Source of the DNA: Oscillospiraceae bacterium
GTDB lineage: Bacteria > Bacillota > Clostridia > Oscillospirales > Acutalibacteraceae
Direction: 5' to 3'
Length of the DNA: 54,013 nucleotides
Assembly (NCBI GenBank): GCA_015065885.1
Contig: SVPJ01000010.1
Coordinates: forward strand, 1 to 54,013
The notes under the pieces were generated by a model. It made no database searches. It was not told where the DNA came from and saw only the letters and a program-made list of their open reading frames with translations. The position numbers were made by a program, and so were the translations under genes. Positions 1 to 9,457 of this stretch are shown one piece after another (positions within the stretch are counted from its first letter, which is position 1; every line of letters begins with the position of its first letter).

Positions 1-3000
1 TGTCTTCGCCGCAGATGTCGCAGACAGTGTCGTCACCAAAGACGTGACCCGCCTTGATGACTTCGCCCGCGGTGATGACTTCACCGCAAGCTGCGCACAC
101 GGTGTCGCCCGTGTAACCGTCGGTGGTACAGGTCGCATCGACCTTGCCGGTAATCGTGGTCTCTTCGTGCGTGCAAGCTTCGAGCACCGGAATCTCTTCG
201 GTGTAGAACTCGCCGCAAACGGTGCAGGTGTAGGTCATTTCGCCGACCGTATCGTAGGTCGGAGCAATGGTCTCAACACCGTCGTCCCACGCGTGATCAC
301 CGGTCGCGGGGATCACTTCGCCCTCAGCAATGAGTTCGCCGCAGGCCGCGCACACGGTGTTACCCGTGTAACCGTCCGCACCGCAGGTCGCGTCGATCGC
401 GCCTTCGATCACGGTTTCGGTGTGCTGGCAAGCTTCACCGAGCACGTCGCCGCAAGTAGCGCAGACCGTCTTGTCGCCGTCCGTCGTGATGTTCTGGTTG
501 TTCGCCAGCATGCCCGCATGGATCGCATCCTTAACGCCGTCGGTCATGGTGCCGTTGCACGCGGTCGCCACGTCGTAGAATTCAATGCGCGCGATCTTCA
601 CGGCATCTTCGCACCAGATACGGAGCGAACCGAGATCGTTCAACTTGTTGTTGAAGCAAGTCGCCGGCAGATAGACGCCGCCCACGCCGTCCACAAAGGT
701 GACGGTGGGTGCATCGTAGCCGAAGTTGTGGCTCCAGCCGGATTCCGCCACACCGTCGGACACGTCAAACGCGCCGAGGCTGACGGTAGCGTTCTCATAG
801 CCTTCCGCCGCATACACTTTCACGTACACCGGCTTGTTGGTGTAGCGATCCGCCGCCATAACGTCACCGGAAAGCGCCACATAGCGATACAACCACGCCT
901 TGTCCGGATAGTCATCATGTACTTCGCGATCCGCGTAAGTCACGCCGTTCGCAGAAATGCTGGTAACGCCGGGGAAGTAGGGGGAGATCTCTTTGCCGTC
1001 GAACGCCACGTAGGTCAGGCCTTCTTCAACCTCGACCGTGGTGTCGACAAAGTTCGTGCTGATGAGGGCCGCCGCCTGAATGTAGGTGGCATCCTTCGCA
1101 GGCACACAACCGCGGATGTCAATGCGGAAATCGTCGGTGCCGATCGCCTGCATATCCTCTTCGGTAAGGGTGTAGAGGAACAAGCCGCTCTTGTTGGCAA
1201 CGAGATTATCGCTGCCGACCATGATGTTGTACCAAGCATAGCCTTCGGGCTCGGAGTTGCCGCCGGTCCAACTGCTGTGCAACTGGAAGCGGAAGACCTG
1301 GCCGTTATCCACGAAGGGCCCGTCGTTGTAGTACTTGATAACCAAGGTCACGCTCTGACCCTCGGGAACGTTTTCGAGCATCTTGCCGCCGATCCAGAAG
1401 CCCTGCCAGTCGCCGTTCAGCGGGATACCGTACTCGCCGGTATTACCGATGGCAACGGGGGTGGTGGTGCTGTTCTCGGCATCGTAGACACCCAACACGC
1501 GGTTGGACTGCAACGCACCCGTTGCGGTGTCGAACCACATATAGGGGGTCTTGTAGTAGGTTTCGCCGTTGGTGATGACCGCGCCGCAGAAGTCGCAGGT
1601 CACTTTGCCGGTGAAGCCCACCGCGGTATCGGTCGCCTCAACAGCGCCTTCCACCGTCACGTTGTAGTTTGCATCCATCATAGCCGCGTGAACGTCCGCC
1701 AACTGATCGGCGGTCAAGTTCGCGTTCTGGCAAGCGGTCGCCGCATCGTACACTTCGATACGCGCGATCTTCTCCATATTCTCCATGCCGATACGGAGAG
1801 AGCCCGCACCGTTCAAACGGTCCTTAAAGCACGCATCTACGATGCAGGTAGCCACGCCGTCCTTAAAGGTCAGCGCCGGGCCGTTGTACCAGATCCAGTC
1901 CGTTTGCGTTTCGGTCGACAGATCGCTCTGATCGATCTTGAAGGACTCGCCGCCCGCCAAGGACGCGTTTTCGTAACCTTCCTTGGCAACGAGTTTGATG
2001 ATCATCGGGCGGAGAGAGTCGTCGGCATTGCCGGCAACCGCACCGCTCAAACGCACATAATAGAAGCCTGCGAAGTCTTCTCTCTTTTCGAGCACCTTAC
2101 CGCTGCCGTTCACCGCATACGGAACCTTCAAGCCGGGATAGTACGCCGGGCTGAGTTCCTGGCCTTCCACGTCGATCACGGAATAGCCTTTATCGGTGTA
2201 ATCGATCGGGTTCACCAACTCGCTGTTGACGATCTTGACCGACTTGATGTAGACGTTACCGGCACCGGGACCGCAACCCAAGATCTCCACGCGGAAATCG
2301 CCCGCGCCGATCGCCGCCACTTCTTCCGCCGTCAAAGTGTGGAAGAAGAGACCGGTCTGCTGGGAAAGCAACTTTTCGGTATCGGTGAACATATCTTTCC
2401 AATCCATACCGTTCACTTTGTAACGGAACAACTGATGACGGTCGGTGGGCAGGAAATTAATGTCGATATAATATTCGATCGCTACCGTCACACTCTGGCC
2501 TTCGGGAACGTTCTTCAGCAGATTGCCGCCGAGATAGAAACCGGACCAGTCGGCATCCAAACGGAAGCCGTACTCGGTGGTGCCGGGGATCTGCTGGGGC
2601 ACGATGCTGCCAACGCCGCCCTGCGCCGCGATGGAACCGTTGGTCTTCGCCGTACCGGTAGCCACTTCCAAGTAGCCGTAGGGATCTTTGTAGTAGTCTT
2701 CATAGTTCGCGAGAACCGCGCCGCACGCGTTGCAGACCACCAAACCGGTGTTACCCTTGTCGGAGCCGGTCGGTTCCACAGCGCCTTCGATGGTCAGACC
2801 GACATTGTTCGCACGCTTATAGTCGTGGAAGAACGCCGTCATCTCATCGGTCGCACCCGCCTCGTTGCAGTAGGTCTCCATATCGTACACTTCGATACGG
2901 GAGATCTTCGCCGGCTGGCCTTCGCCGTGATACAGACGCATGGAACCCGCGTTGTTCAAACGGTTGAGCAGACCCGCGTTCACCCATGCAGCACCCACGC

Positions 3001-3952
3001 CGTTCACCATCGGGATGGTCTTGCTGTTGGTCCACACGTAACCGCCGTTGCCGTCGGTCGCATCGATGGCGCCGATATGAACACTGTCATTTTCGTGTCC
3101 TTCCGCCGCATACACCTTGATGTACACCGGCTTGTCGACGTTCGGATCGTTCGCCTGCGCTTCACCAAAGACCTTGATGTAACGCCATGCGCCATCTTCC
3201 AGATCCGCCCAGGTCATGTTGTACGCCGCCGCGGCGGTAATGTCCGGATAGTAGTCGCTGACCGGGGTCTCTGCGAAATCGGCGAACGCATAGCCGGGGT
3301 CCGCGGACGCCACATACTTGGAATCCACGACCTTCAGCGACTTGATGTACACGCCGCCGTCGGTGCCGCCGCAACCCTTAACGCCCAGCGCGATCGCATG
3401 GGTGCTCAGAGCCGCCAATTCCTCTTTGGTGTAGTTGTACGCCACAACGTCGGTCTTATCGAACACGACGCAATCGTGACCCGGGTCGCCCCAGCCGATG
3501 CCGTCGGTGAAGTAGTCATAGTACAGTTCACCTTCGGTCTTGGTTCCGTCTTTTGCATACCACTGCGTGGGCATCAGACGGAAGATCTGCTCACCGGTCT
3601 TCACGGCAGAATCCACGTAGTACTCCACCAACAGGGTAGCACTTTCGAGATTGTTGCCGAAAAGGGCATCGGTGCCGATCCAGAAGCCTTGCCAGTCACT
3701 GGCACCTTCTGCATTCTGGAGTTTCAGGCCGTAGCCATTGCCACCGGGAATCGCGGTGGACACATACGGGTCAATGCCGGAAAACTGCGCTTGCCGACTG
3801 GCAGTGACCTCACCCGTCGTCTGGTCAACCGTGAGCCAGATGTACGGGGTCGGGAGCTCCGCTTCCTCTGCCAACGAGACCAGCGCAATACCGCTGAAGC
3901 AAGTCAAAAGCAGAGAGAGTGCGAGCACCCAGGACAAAATTTTCTTTGCCAT
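1..3952 (-). CDS. Giant secreted multi-module protein, 3' part outside the window
   Basis: About 1317 residues are visible, and the C-terminus lies beyond the left edge. The start ATG at 3952 follows AAAGGAAG with 7 nt spacing. A signal peptide covers residues 1-30 (MAKKILSWVLALSLLL, then a cleavage-like SLAEE). Three copies of a roughly 380-residue module follow, at about 30-420, 422-800 and 802-1160. Each has an aromatic-rich first half (GDWQGFWIGG, NVPEGQSVTVAIEYY, VYIKSVKIV) and a second half ending in a GSLRI...KIARIEVYD motif and a CxxCG knuckle. From about 1160 the protein becomes a Cys-rich tail of repeated TGDTVCAACGE units. It resembles the protein at 4874-9295 and the N-terminus of the CotH protein at 47345, so a C-terminal dockerin beyond the edge is likely (inference). 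It is probably a surface or extracellular binding protein. No catalytic motif was recognised. The 1338-residue plus-strand ORF across this gene is a shadow. Confidence 0.85.
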   Translation of the reverse strand, partial: MAKKILSWVLALSLLLTCFSGIALVSLAEEAELPTPYIWLTVDQTTGEVTASRQAQFSGIDPYVSTAIPGGNGYGLKLQNAEGASDWQGFWIGTDALFGNNLESATLLVEYYVDSAVKTGEQIFRLMPTQWYAKDGTKTEGELYYDYFTDGIGWGDPGHDCVVFDKTDVVAYNYTKEELAALSTHAIALGVKGCGGTDGGVYIKSLKVVDSKYVASADPGYAFADFAETPVSDYYPDITAAAAYNMTWADLEDGAWRYIKVFGEAQANDPNVDKPVYIKVYAAEGHENDSVHIGAIDATDGNGGYVWTNSKTIPMVNGVGAAWVNAGLLNRLNNAGSMRLYHGEGQPAKISRIEVYDMETYCNEAGATDEMTAFFHDYKRANNVGLTIEGAVEPTGSDKGNTGLVVCNACGAVLANYEDYYKDPYGYLEVATGTAKTNGSIAAQGGVGSIVPQQIPGTTEYGFRLDADWSGFYLGGNLLKNVPEGQSVTVAIEYYIDINFLPTDRHQLFRYKVNGMDWKDMFTDTEKLLSQQTGLFFHTLTAEEVAAIGAGDFRVEILGCGPGAGNVYIKSVKIVNSELVNPIDYTDKGYSVIDVEGQELSPAYYPGLKVPYAVNGSGKVLEKREDFAGFYYVRLSGAVAGNADDSLRPMIIKLVAKEGYENASLAGGESFKIDQSDLSTETQTDWIWYNGPALTFKDGVATCIVDACFKDRLNGAGSLRIGMENMEKIARIEVYDAATACQNANLTADQLADVHAAMMDANYNVTVEGAVEATDTAVGFTGKVTCDFCGAVITNGETYYKTPYMWFDTATGALQSNRVLGVYDAENSTTTPVAIGNTGEYGIPLNGDWQGFWIGGKMLENVPEGQSVTLVIKYYNDGPFVDNGQVFRFQLHSSWTGGNSEPEGYAWYNIMVGSDNLVANKSGLFLYTLTEEDMQAIGTDDFRIDIRGCVPAKDATYIQAAALISTNFVDTTVEVEEGLTYVAFDGKEISPYFPGVTSISANGVTYADREVHDDYPDKAWLYRYVALSGDVMAADRYTNKPVYVKVYAAEGYENATVSLGAFDVSDGVAESGWSHNFGYDAPTVTFVDGVGGVYLPATCFNNKLNDLGSLRIWCEDAVKIARIEFYDVATACNGTMTDGVKDAIHAGMLANNQNITTDGDKTVCATCGDVLGEACQHTETVIEGAIDATCGADGYTGNTVCAACGELIAEGEVIPATGDHAWDDGVETIAPTYDTVGEMTYTCTVCGEFYTEEIPVLEACTHEETTITGKVDATCTTDGYTGDTVCAACGEVITAGEVIKAGHVFGDDTVCDICGED

Positions 3953-4018
3953 TTGGAATCTTCCTTTCATGATAATATTTTCCGTAAGTGTCAACACGAG
4001 GCACTTACAGTTGTACCC

Positions 4019-4047
4019 ATTTTAGCAGATGTCCAAAAAAAGTGCAA
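4019..4047 (-). promoter_or_regulatory. Promoter of the 1-3952 gene
   Basis: On the minus strand, TTGCAC (4042-4047) and TAAAAT (4019-4024) are spaced 17 nt apart. The roughly 60-nt leader contains a 7-bp hairpin (arms 3984-3990 and 4002-4008). A nearer TTGACA/TATTAT pair is only 11 nt apart and was not chosen. Confidence 0.5.
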
Positions 4048-4243
4048 CAAATATATATGATTTTTCTCACCCCCCTTTAGATTTTCGGCATATATGCCAT
4101 ACGACGACGCGGTTTTTTGGGCGTTTTGACAAAGGCGTTGTGGCGGCGATTTTTATAGGCACAAGATATGGGAAAACGGCATTTACGGCGTGGCGTATTG
4201 CGCGGGCGGTTTGGGGAACGGCGGGAGCCGCGCCCCCGCCCTA

Positions 4244-4610
4244 GGGTGAGCATTTAAACTCGAACCCGCCGCGAAGCGGACATTGCCCGCAACATCTACT
4301 TGTTGCAGTTTTGCGGCAATGTCCCCGAGAATGAGCAGTATATGCTCATTCTCCCAACGAAAGCGGAATATAAAAGGGTTCGGTGCTTTTTGCTTCACTC
4401 GTGCTCGCAAGGCGCGAGCATTTCTTCGCCCGACTGAAGCAAAAACCCCTCAAAATCTCCTCGCTTTGCGGTCGCAGATTTTTGAAAGAGCGGATTTTGG
4501 CTCAACCGAGGCGAAAACGCAGCCAATACTTCCGTATTGGCGAGTATTTTAACAATGGGTGAGTCAAAATCCGCCTTCCAAAAACGGAGTTCGGGTTTGA
4601 ATGCTCACCC
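4244..4610. mobile_element. MITE-like element, family 1 (367 bp), TA flanks
   Basis: Terminal inverted repeats of 22 bp lie at 4244-4265 and 4589-4610. They match at 20 of 22 positions, begin GGGTGAGCATT and end in CGAAC. Both ends are flanked directly by TA (4242-4243 and 4611-4612), the target duplication typical of IS630/Tc1-type elements. No credible ORF lies inside. The interior is rich in short palindromes. Related in design to the element at 47054-47300, so both may be moved by the same absent transposase (inference). Confidence 0.6.
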
Positions 4611-4808
4611 TACGGTGGATACGTAGCACGAATTGTGCGGTGGGTCGTGAAACACCTCATCCGTCACTCGCTCACGCTTGTGCCACCTTCCCCTCAAGGG
4701 GAAGGCTTGGGGGGCGCAACCCGTTGGGATAGGGTCGGTCGTATTGCAGACGCGCGGGGACGCGCGTCCCTACAGTGGGTGCGTAGCACAAATTTTGCGG
4801 TCGCTCTA
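4611..4808. repeat. Nest of short palindromic and duplicated segments
   Basis: No gene is seen here. Two related segments (about 4611-4648 and 4780-4803) share TACGGTGG/TACAGTGG-like starts and a GTAGCAC...TTGCGG core. A palindrome CCTTCCCCTCAAGGGGAAGG lies at about 4686-4705, and a GGGGACGCGCGTCCCTAC palindrome at about 4757-4774. Similar GTAGGGGCG palindromes occur near 34446-34470 and 23500-23560. These look like dispersed REP-type repeats. Confidence 0.5.
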
Positions 4809-4846
4809 ACAAAACAAGGGTAAGCGATCACTCGCTTACCCTTGTT
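4809..4846 (-). terminator. Terminator of the 4874-9295 gene
   Basis: A 14-bp perfect stem (arms 4813-4826 and 4833-4846, core AACAAGGGTAAGCG) is followed on the minus strand by TTGTTTTGTT. It lies 28 nt past the stop codon. Confidence 0.75.
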
Positions 4847-4873
4847 GCTCGATTTTTGCTTACGGGCGGCAGA

Positions 4874-7800
4874 TCATGCCGCAGGGAATTTATGGATCTT
4901 CTTTACTGCGTACTGGAGGATCAGACGCGCGTCGGTGGAATCCACCTTGCCGCTGCCGTCCACATCCGCTACTTCGAGATCGATCGCCGTGGGCGCGATC
5001 TTCTTCACGGCAAATTGGAGAACCAGACGGGCATCGGTCGAATCGACCTTGCCGTTGCCGTCCACGTCGCCGCTCTGTGCCATGAATTCCAGACGGGTGA
5101 CCAGTGTTTCACCGCAAACGGTGCAGGTCTTGGTGAACTCACCGTATTCGGTCGCGGTGGCTTCCTTGGTCACTTCGCCTTCGTTCCAGGTGTGCGGAAG
5201 TTTCGTGATGGTGTTGCCGGGTTTGGCAATCACTTCGCACACTTTGCACCACAGATCGCCCGTGTTGCCCGCTTCCTTACAGGTCGCATCCTTCACGTTG
5301 ATGATCTCGGTCTCGTGTGCGGGGATCTCCGCGCCGATGTCTTCGGGTGCGACGTAACCGCAATCCTTACACGCCATATCGCCCGTGTAACCCTTGGTGA
5401 GACAGGTCTCCGCCACGTAACCGACGCGTTCGGTGCCGCAGGCGTGGTCGCAATCGACCAACAGATCTGCCGCCGCTTCGAGCGCCGCCACAGCATCGGC
5501 AACCTCATCTTCGGTCGCCCAACTGTTCGCCAACACTTCCTCCGCTTTGGCAAGCTCAGCTTTGTACGCTTCGATCGAAGCGGGGGTCTTGTACTTCACG
5601 ATCGCGTCGGTTGCCGCGATCAACTCTTCCAGAGCCGTCTTATCCGTCAAGGCAAGTACTTCGACCTTTTCGAGCGCGTCCACCGCAAAGCCGCGGGTGG
5701 CATCGTTGGTCAAGCGGAACGAGCCCTTGCCGTTCAAGCCGTTAGCAAACACCGCATCGTCCAGCAGAACTTCGATCACCTTGTCGGTGACCTCGGTGGT
5801 CAGGTGTCGCCATTCCGCACCCGGAGCCGTCTCCGAACGACGGGCACCTTGATACGACCAGTTGAAGGAGGTGAGTTCCGTGTCGTCCTTAAAGGTAAAG
5901 CGGATCACCACGGGGTGGCTTTCCTCATCATCCGCGATCTTCGCACGGGTCACGCCGAAGTACGCATACACGATCGGGTTACCGTCCGCGTCCAAGCCCT
6001 CGTCACTCATGCCACAGTTCAGGCCGTCGGCATACCCGACCAACTTATACTGCGGATAATACACGGGGCTTTCGATGAATTCGGTGGTATAATCGATATA
6101 GTCGATCTTACTCGCCACGGTCTCGCGCTCGGCGAGGGTGTCGGCATTGTAGAAGGTGATGGATTTCACGTACAGCGGGACGTCTTTGTTCTTCCACGCG
6201 CGCAGCAGAATATCGCCGCCGCCCACCAGATCGAGTGCCATTTCTTCGGTACCGACTTCGACCGCTTCTTCAAACTTGTTGGCGGCACCGAACTGACCCG
6301 GGCCGGTGATGTAGGTCACGTTTTTGCCGACCTTGAAGGTGGCGACGTTCATCGCGCCGACGGTGAGATTGGTGGTCGGGTTGACCGCCGCGGCATCCCA
6401 CGTGGTGCCGGTATAGCCGGCGTAGATCGCCAGGATCTTATCAGCGCCGTTGTTGCCGTCGAAGACGATACGGCCGTCGCCTGCAAACCCTTCGGGCAGA
6501 TAATATTCCACCGAGACCGCGATCTCTTCGCCTGCGGCGATCGCATCCGCGTTAAAGCCGCCGAATTCGGACAGGCTGAAGCGGATACCGGAGTTATGCG
6601 TGCCGATCGCGAGGGCGTATTCACCCGCCAGGCCGGGAATCTCCACGGGGACGAGCGACGTGTTGCCGTCGAGCGCCGCAACGCTCTTGACCGCCGTATG
6701 TCTGCCGGTGGAGAAGTCCAGTTTGGCGAACTCACCGAGTATCGGCAACTCTTCGCCCTCTTGGAACACTTCGCCGCAGTGGGCACACACCAAGTCACCC
6801 GAGAAACCGCCCTGCTCGTAGGTCGGCTCCACGCGGCCCTGCCAAATAAGGTTCTTGTTCGCTTCGGTAAACTGATCGTGGTAGAGCTCGCACTCTTCAC
6901 GCAGATCGTACACGCGCACGGTAGCGATCCCGGCGAGATCGTCGTCTTCGCGAATCGCATAGGTGTAGCCCTCTTCCTCGTTGCCGGCTTGCTCGTAGTG
7001 AACGTCGCGCAGACGAATGGAAGAGCCACCGTTCAGCGTGTTAAAGAATGCCGCATCCAGCAGGATCGCTTCGTAACGGCCGTTTTCGTCGAAGTTCACA
7101 TCAATGTTCGTGCTCCACACCGCACCCGGGCCGCCGATCTGGTACTGATAGTTCATACCCGTGGCGGTGCTGCCCTCTTTGCGCTCGATCACCAGTTTCA
7201 CGGGAGTCGCACCCGCGTCCACCGTAGTCAACAGCGCGGACGGCACCTTGATGTAGGTGTAGTTGAAGCGCGGATACTGCTTTTCGGTATCCTGCGTATA
7301 CCATTCCACACAGTCGGAGGCAGCATCCAAGCCGTTCGCCGCCTGCGTGAGATATTCGGGATAATAGGGGTTGGTGGCTTCGCCTTCGAAATTGACGTAG
7401 TAGTGGTCAGCCTCACCGCCGTTGCCGCCCAATTCCGCCGCGTTGAACACGGTGATGGACTTGATGTAGATGGGGTTGTCGGCAGAGACCTTGTTGCCCC
7501 AGCCGTACAACATCACTTCGCCGCCGTTCACCAGCGTTTTCGCGAAGGTGAGGGTCTCGAGATCTATGGGCTCGGTGATCTTATCACTGCCGCTCCACTG
7601 ACCCTGCGGGCAGTGGTAGGTGATATCCTTACCGACCGTAAAGGTGGCGATCGCCGTCTTGTCGCTCACAAGGCTCGCATTCTGGTTGATACAAGCGGAA
7701 TCCCAGCAGGTGCCGGTCCAGGATCTGTAGAACGCGAGGTTCTTCGAGCCTGCGGACCCGAACGCGATACGGGTCGCAGCGTCGTGTACGCCCGCCAGAT

Positions 7801-9295
7801 AATACTCCACCGTCACGGCGAGGTCGATGGTATCAAGAATATGGGATTCGTCGATCGCAAACACGTCCTGATCGATCGCAAAACGGAAACTGCCGTTGTG
7901 CACGGTGATCGCATACGCATACTCATCGCTGTTCGGGAGTTTCTGCAATGCCGACGCATCCGGTGCCGTCTTGAACGCCGTGTTCTTCACGGCGCCGTTC
8001 GAGAAATCGAGTTGAGCGTAAACCTTGCCCTGCGGGATCTCCTGCCCTTCGGTGAGCAGGGCACCGCAAGTGTCACAAGTCACCGTACCGGTGAAGCCGG
8101 GGGCGTCCAGCGTAGGCGCCTGGTAGCCTTCGGTGGTCACGTTCCATATCTTTTCCACGCGCCATGCGTGCATCGCCGCCACCACGTCGGTGTCGGCACC
8201 TTCCACGTCACAGTAGGTTGCCACGTCGTATACTTCCACGCGAGCGATCTTTTCGGCTTCCGCCATCTGCAAGCGGAAGGAGCCGTGACCCGCCCCATTG
8301 CGCAGACATGCCGCAGGAATGATCGCGCCGCCCACGCCTTCAACAACGTTGGCCAAGATAGAGGCGGCACCGTTGATCAGCGAACTGTGCGTCGACGCCA
8401 TCTGGCCGTCTGCTTTTTTCTCGCCATAGATCTGATAGGTATCGATCGAAATGGAGGTGTTTTCGTACCCATCCTTCGTGAAGAAGCGCAGGTACACCGG
8501 CTTATTCACGTTCTCTTCTGCATAAGCGGGTGCATCGGCAGTCAATTTAAAATAACGGTAACCCGCAAAACCGGGCGGGGTGTCGATCTCCATATCCGCA
8601 TAGCTCATCTGATAGACATCCGCGATCGGCGCGCCTTCAAGCTCCGGATAGTAGGGGCAGCCGGCCGACACCGTCTGCTCAAAATCGTAGTAGGAATACG
8701 GCACCGCCTCGATACCGCCGACATACTGCGCATCGAGGATCTTCACGCCGGTGATGTACAACTTGTTGACGCCTTCGCCCAGCATCTTGATGCGCAGGCG
8801 GGTGTCGTTACCGCGAATGGCATCCACTTCCTCGGGCGTGAGGGTGTAGAACACGACCCCCTGCTGACCGACCGCCAGGTCGGAAAAGTACTCATCACCG
8901 TTGCGCGAATCCGACACCAGCAAAACTTCGCCCGTAAGTGCGGTCTCGCTGTCGATATAGTATTCCACCGCGTAGGAGACACCGGTGTTTTCGGGCACGT
9001 TGTTCAACAGCGTACCGCCGAAATACAGGCCATAGCCATCGTTTGCTACTTTAAAGCCGTACAGCCCGGTATCCCCGATCGCCGTACCGTTACGAATAAG
9101 GGTGTCCGTTTCGTTATTTTTCGCCAGAATGTAGCGAACCACACCGATATCGTTCTGGGTTTTACCGTTGGTGCCACCGAAATTAAAATACCCGAACGGC
9201 GCGGGCAGTTCTTCCGCTGCCGTAAACAGCGTGATGCCGCTGACACATGAAAGCAACAGCGCCAAACTTAAAGCAAGAGAGAGTATGCGCTTCAT
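4874..9295 (-). CDS. Giant secreted multi-module protein with FIVAR-like and C-terminal type I dockerin domains
   Basis: Complete, about 1473 residues. Two ATGs are possible, at 9304 and 9295. The AAAGG site abuts the first directly and lies 9 nt from the second, so 9295 is preferred. A signal peptide covers about residues 1-30. Three copies of the module seen in the 1-3952 protein follow, each closed by a CxxCG knuckle. Then come a helical FIVAR-like segment (about 1218-1283, TPASIEAYKAELAKAEEVLA), a Cys-rich region and two dockerin calcium repeats at the C-terminus (DVDGNGKVDSTDARLVLQ and DVDGSGKVDSTDARLILQ, about 1405-1472). Type I dockerins bind cohesins on scaffoldins or the cell surface (family knowledge). 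Here this predicts anchoring to a complex whose partner is outside the window. No enzymatic domain is recognised. The gene is monocistronic, with its own promoter and terminator. Confidence 0.88.
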   Translation of the reverse strand: MKRILSLALSLALLLSCVSGITLFTAAEELPAPFGYFNFGGTNGKTQNDIGVVRYILAKNNETDTLIRNGTAIGDTGLYGFKVANDGYGLYFGGTLLNNVPENTGVSYAVEYYIDSETALTGEVLLVSDSRNGDEYFSDLAVGQQGVVFYTLTPEEVDAIRGNDTRLRIKMLGEGVNKLYITGVKILDAQYVGGIEAVPYSYYDFEQTVSAGCPYYPELEGAPIADVYQMSYADMEIDTPPGFAGYRYFKLTADAPAYAEENVNKPVYLRFFTKDGYENTSISIDTYQIYGEKKADGQMASTHSSLINGAASILANVVEGVGGAIIPAACLRNGAGHGSFRLQMAEAEKIARVEVYDVATYCDVEGADTDVVAAMHAWRVEKIWNVTTEGYQAPTLDAPGFTGTVTCDTCGALLTEGQEIPQGKVYAQLDFSNGAVKNTAFKTAPDASALQKLPNSDEYAYAITVHNGSFRFAIDQDVFAIDESHILDTIDLAVTVEYYLAGVHDAATRIAFGSAGSKNLAFYRSWTGTCWDSACINQNASLVSDKTAIATFTVGKDITYHCPQGQWSGSDKITEPIDLETLTFAKTLVNGGEVMLYGWGNKVSADNPIYIKSITVFNAAELGGNGGEADHYYVNFEGEATNPYYPEYLTQAANGLDAASDCVEWYTQDTEKQYPRFNYTYIKVPSALLTTVDAGATPVKLVIERKEGSTATGMNYQYQIGGPGAVWSTNIDVNFDENGRYEAILLDAAFFNTLNGGSSIRLRDVHYEQAGNEEEGYTYAIREDDDLAGIATVRVYDLREECELYHDQFTEANKNLIWQGRVEPTYEQGGFSGDLVCAHCGEVFQEGEELPILGEFAKLDFSTGRHTAVKSVAALDGNTSLVPVEIPGLAGEYALAIGTHNSGIRFSLSEFGGFNADAIAAGEEIAVSVEYYLPEGFAGDGRIVFDGNNGADKILAIYAGYTGTTWDAAAVNPTTNLTVGAMNVATFKVGKNVTYITGPGQFGAANKFEEAVEVGTEEMALDLVGGGDILLRAWKNKDVPLYVKSITFYNADTLAERETVASKIDYIDYTTEFIESPVYYPQYKLVGYADGLNCGMSDEGLDADGNPIVYAYFGVTRAKIADDEESHPVVIRFTFKDDTELTSFNWSYQGARRSETAPGAEWRHLTTEVTDKVIEVLLDDAVFANGLNGKGSFRLTNDATRGFAVDALEKVEVLALTDKTALEELIAATDAIVKYKTPASIEAYKAELAKAEEVLANSWATEDEVADAVAALEAAADLLVDCDHACGTERVGYVAETCLTKGYTGDMACKDCGYVAPEDIGAEIPAHETEIINVKDATCKEAGNTGDLWCKVCEVIAKPGNTITKLPHTWNEGEVTKEATATEYGEFTKTCTVCGETLVTRLEFMAQSGDVDGNGKVDSTDARLVLQFAVKKIAPTAIDLEVADVDGSGKVDSTDARLILQYAVKKIHKFPAA

Positions 9296-9326
9296 AGTTT
9301 TCATCCTTTCTCATAGTATAATCCTC

Positions 9327-9355
9327 AGTATACACTAAGCCGATTATGCTGTCAA
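9327..9355 (-). promoter_or_regulatory. Promoter of the 4874-9295 gene
   Basis: On the minus strand, TTGACA (9350-9355) and TATACT (9327-9332) are separated by 17 nt. This is a near-consensus sigma-A promoter about 30 nt upstream of the start. Confidence 0.8.
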
Positions 9356-9410
9356 TATAAAAATTTGCGGTGTTTTTTCAATTTTTGTTCAATTTTTACA
9401 TAGCGCAACG

Positions 9411-9446
9411 AAAATACCCGCCACCGTGTCGCACACGGTGGCGGGT
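9411..9446 (-). terminator. Terminator of the PRPP synthetase gene
   Basis: A 13-bp perfect stem, ACCCGCCACCGTG (arms 9416-9428 and 9434-9446), is followed on the minus strand by ATTTTCGTT. It lies just past the stop at 9458. Confidence 0.75.
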
Positions 9447-9457
9447 GAGATTACCGT

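Noticed and set aside
44..4060. 1338-residue plus-strand ORF
   Set aside because: It is antisense to a clear secreted multi-domain gene with promoter, ribosome site and signal peptide. The translation is low complexity in H, R, V and G, as expected of a codon-bias shadow.
4856..9250. 1464-residue plus-strand ORF
   Set aside because: It lies opposite the dockerin protein at 4874-9295, has no ribosome site or domain, and has shadow-type composition.
4874..9295. Evidence for a full cellulosome
   Set aside because: Dockerins are present but no cohesin, scaffoldin or cellulase is in the window. Dockerin-bearing non-cellulosomal proteins are common in gut clostridia.
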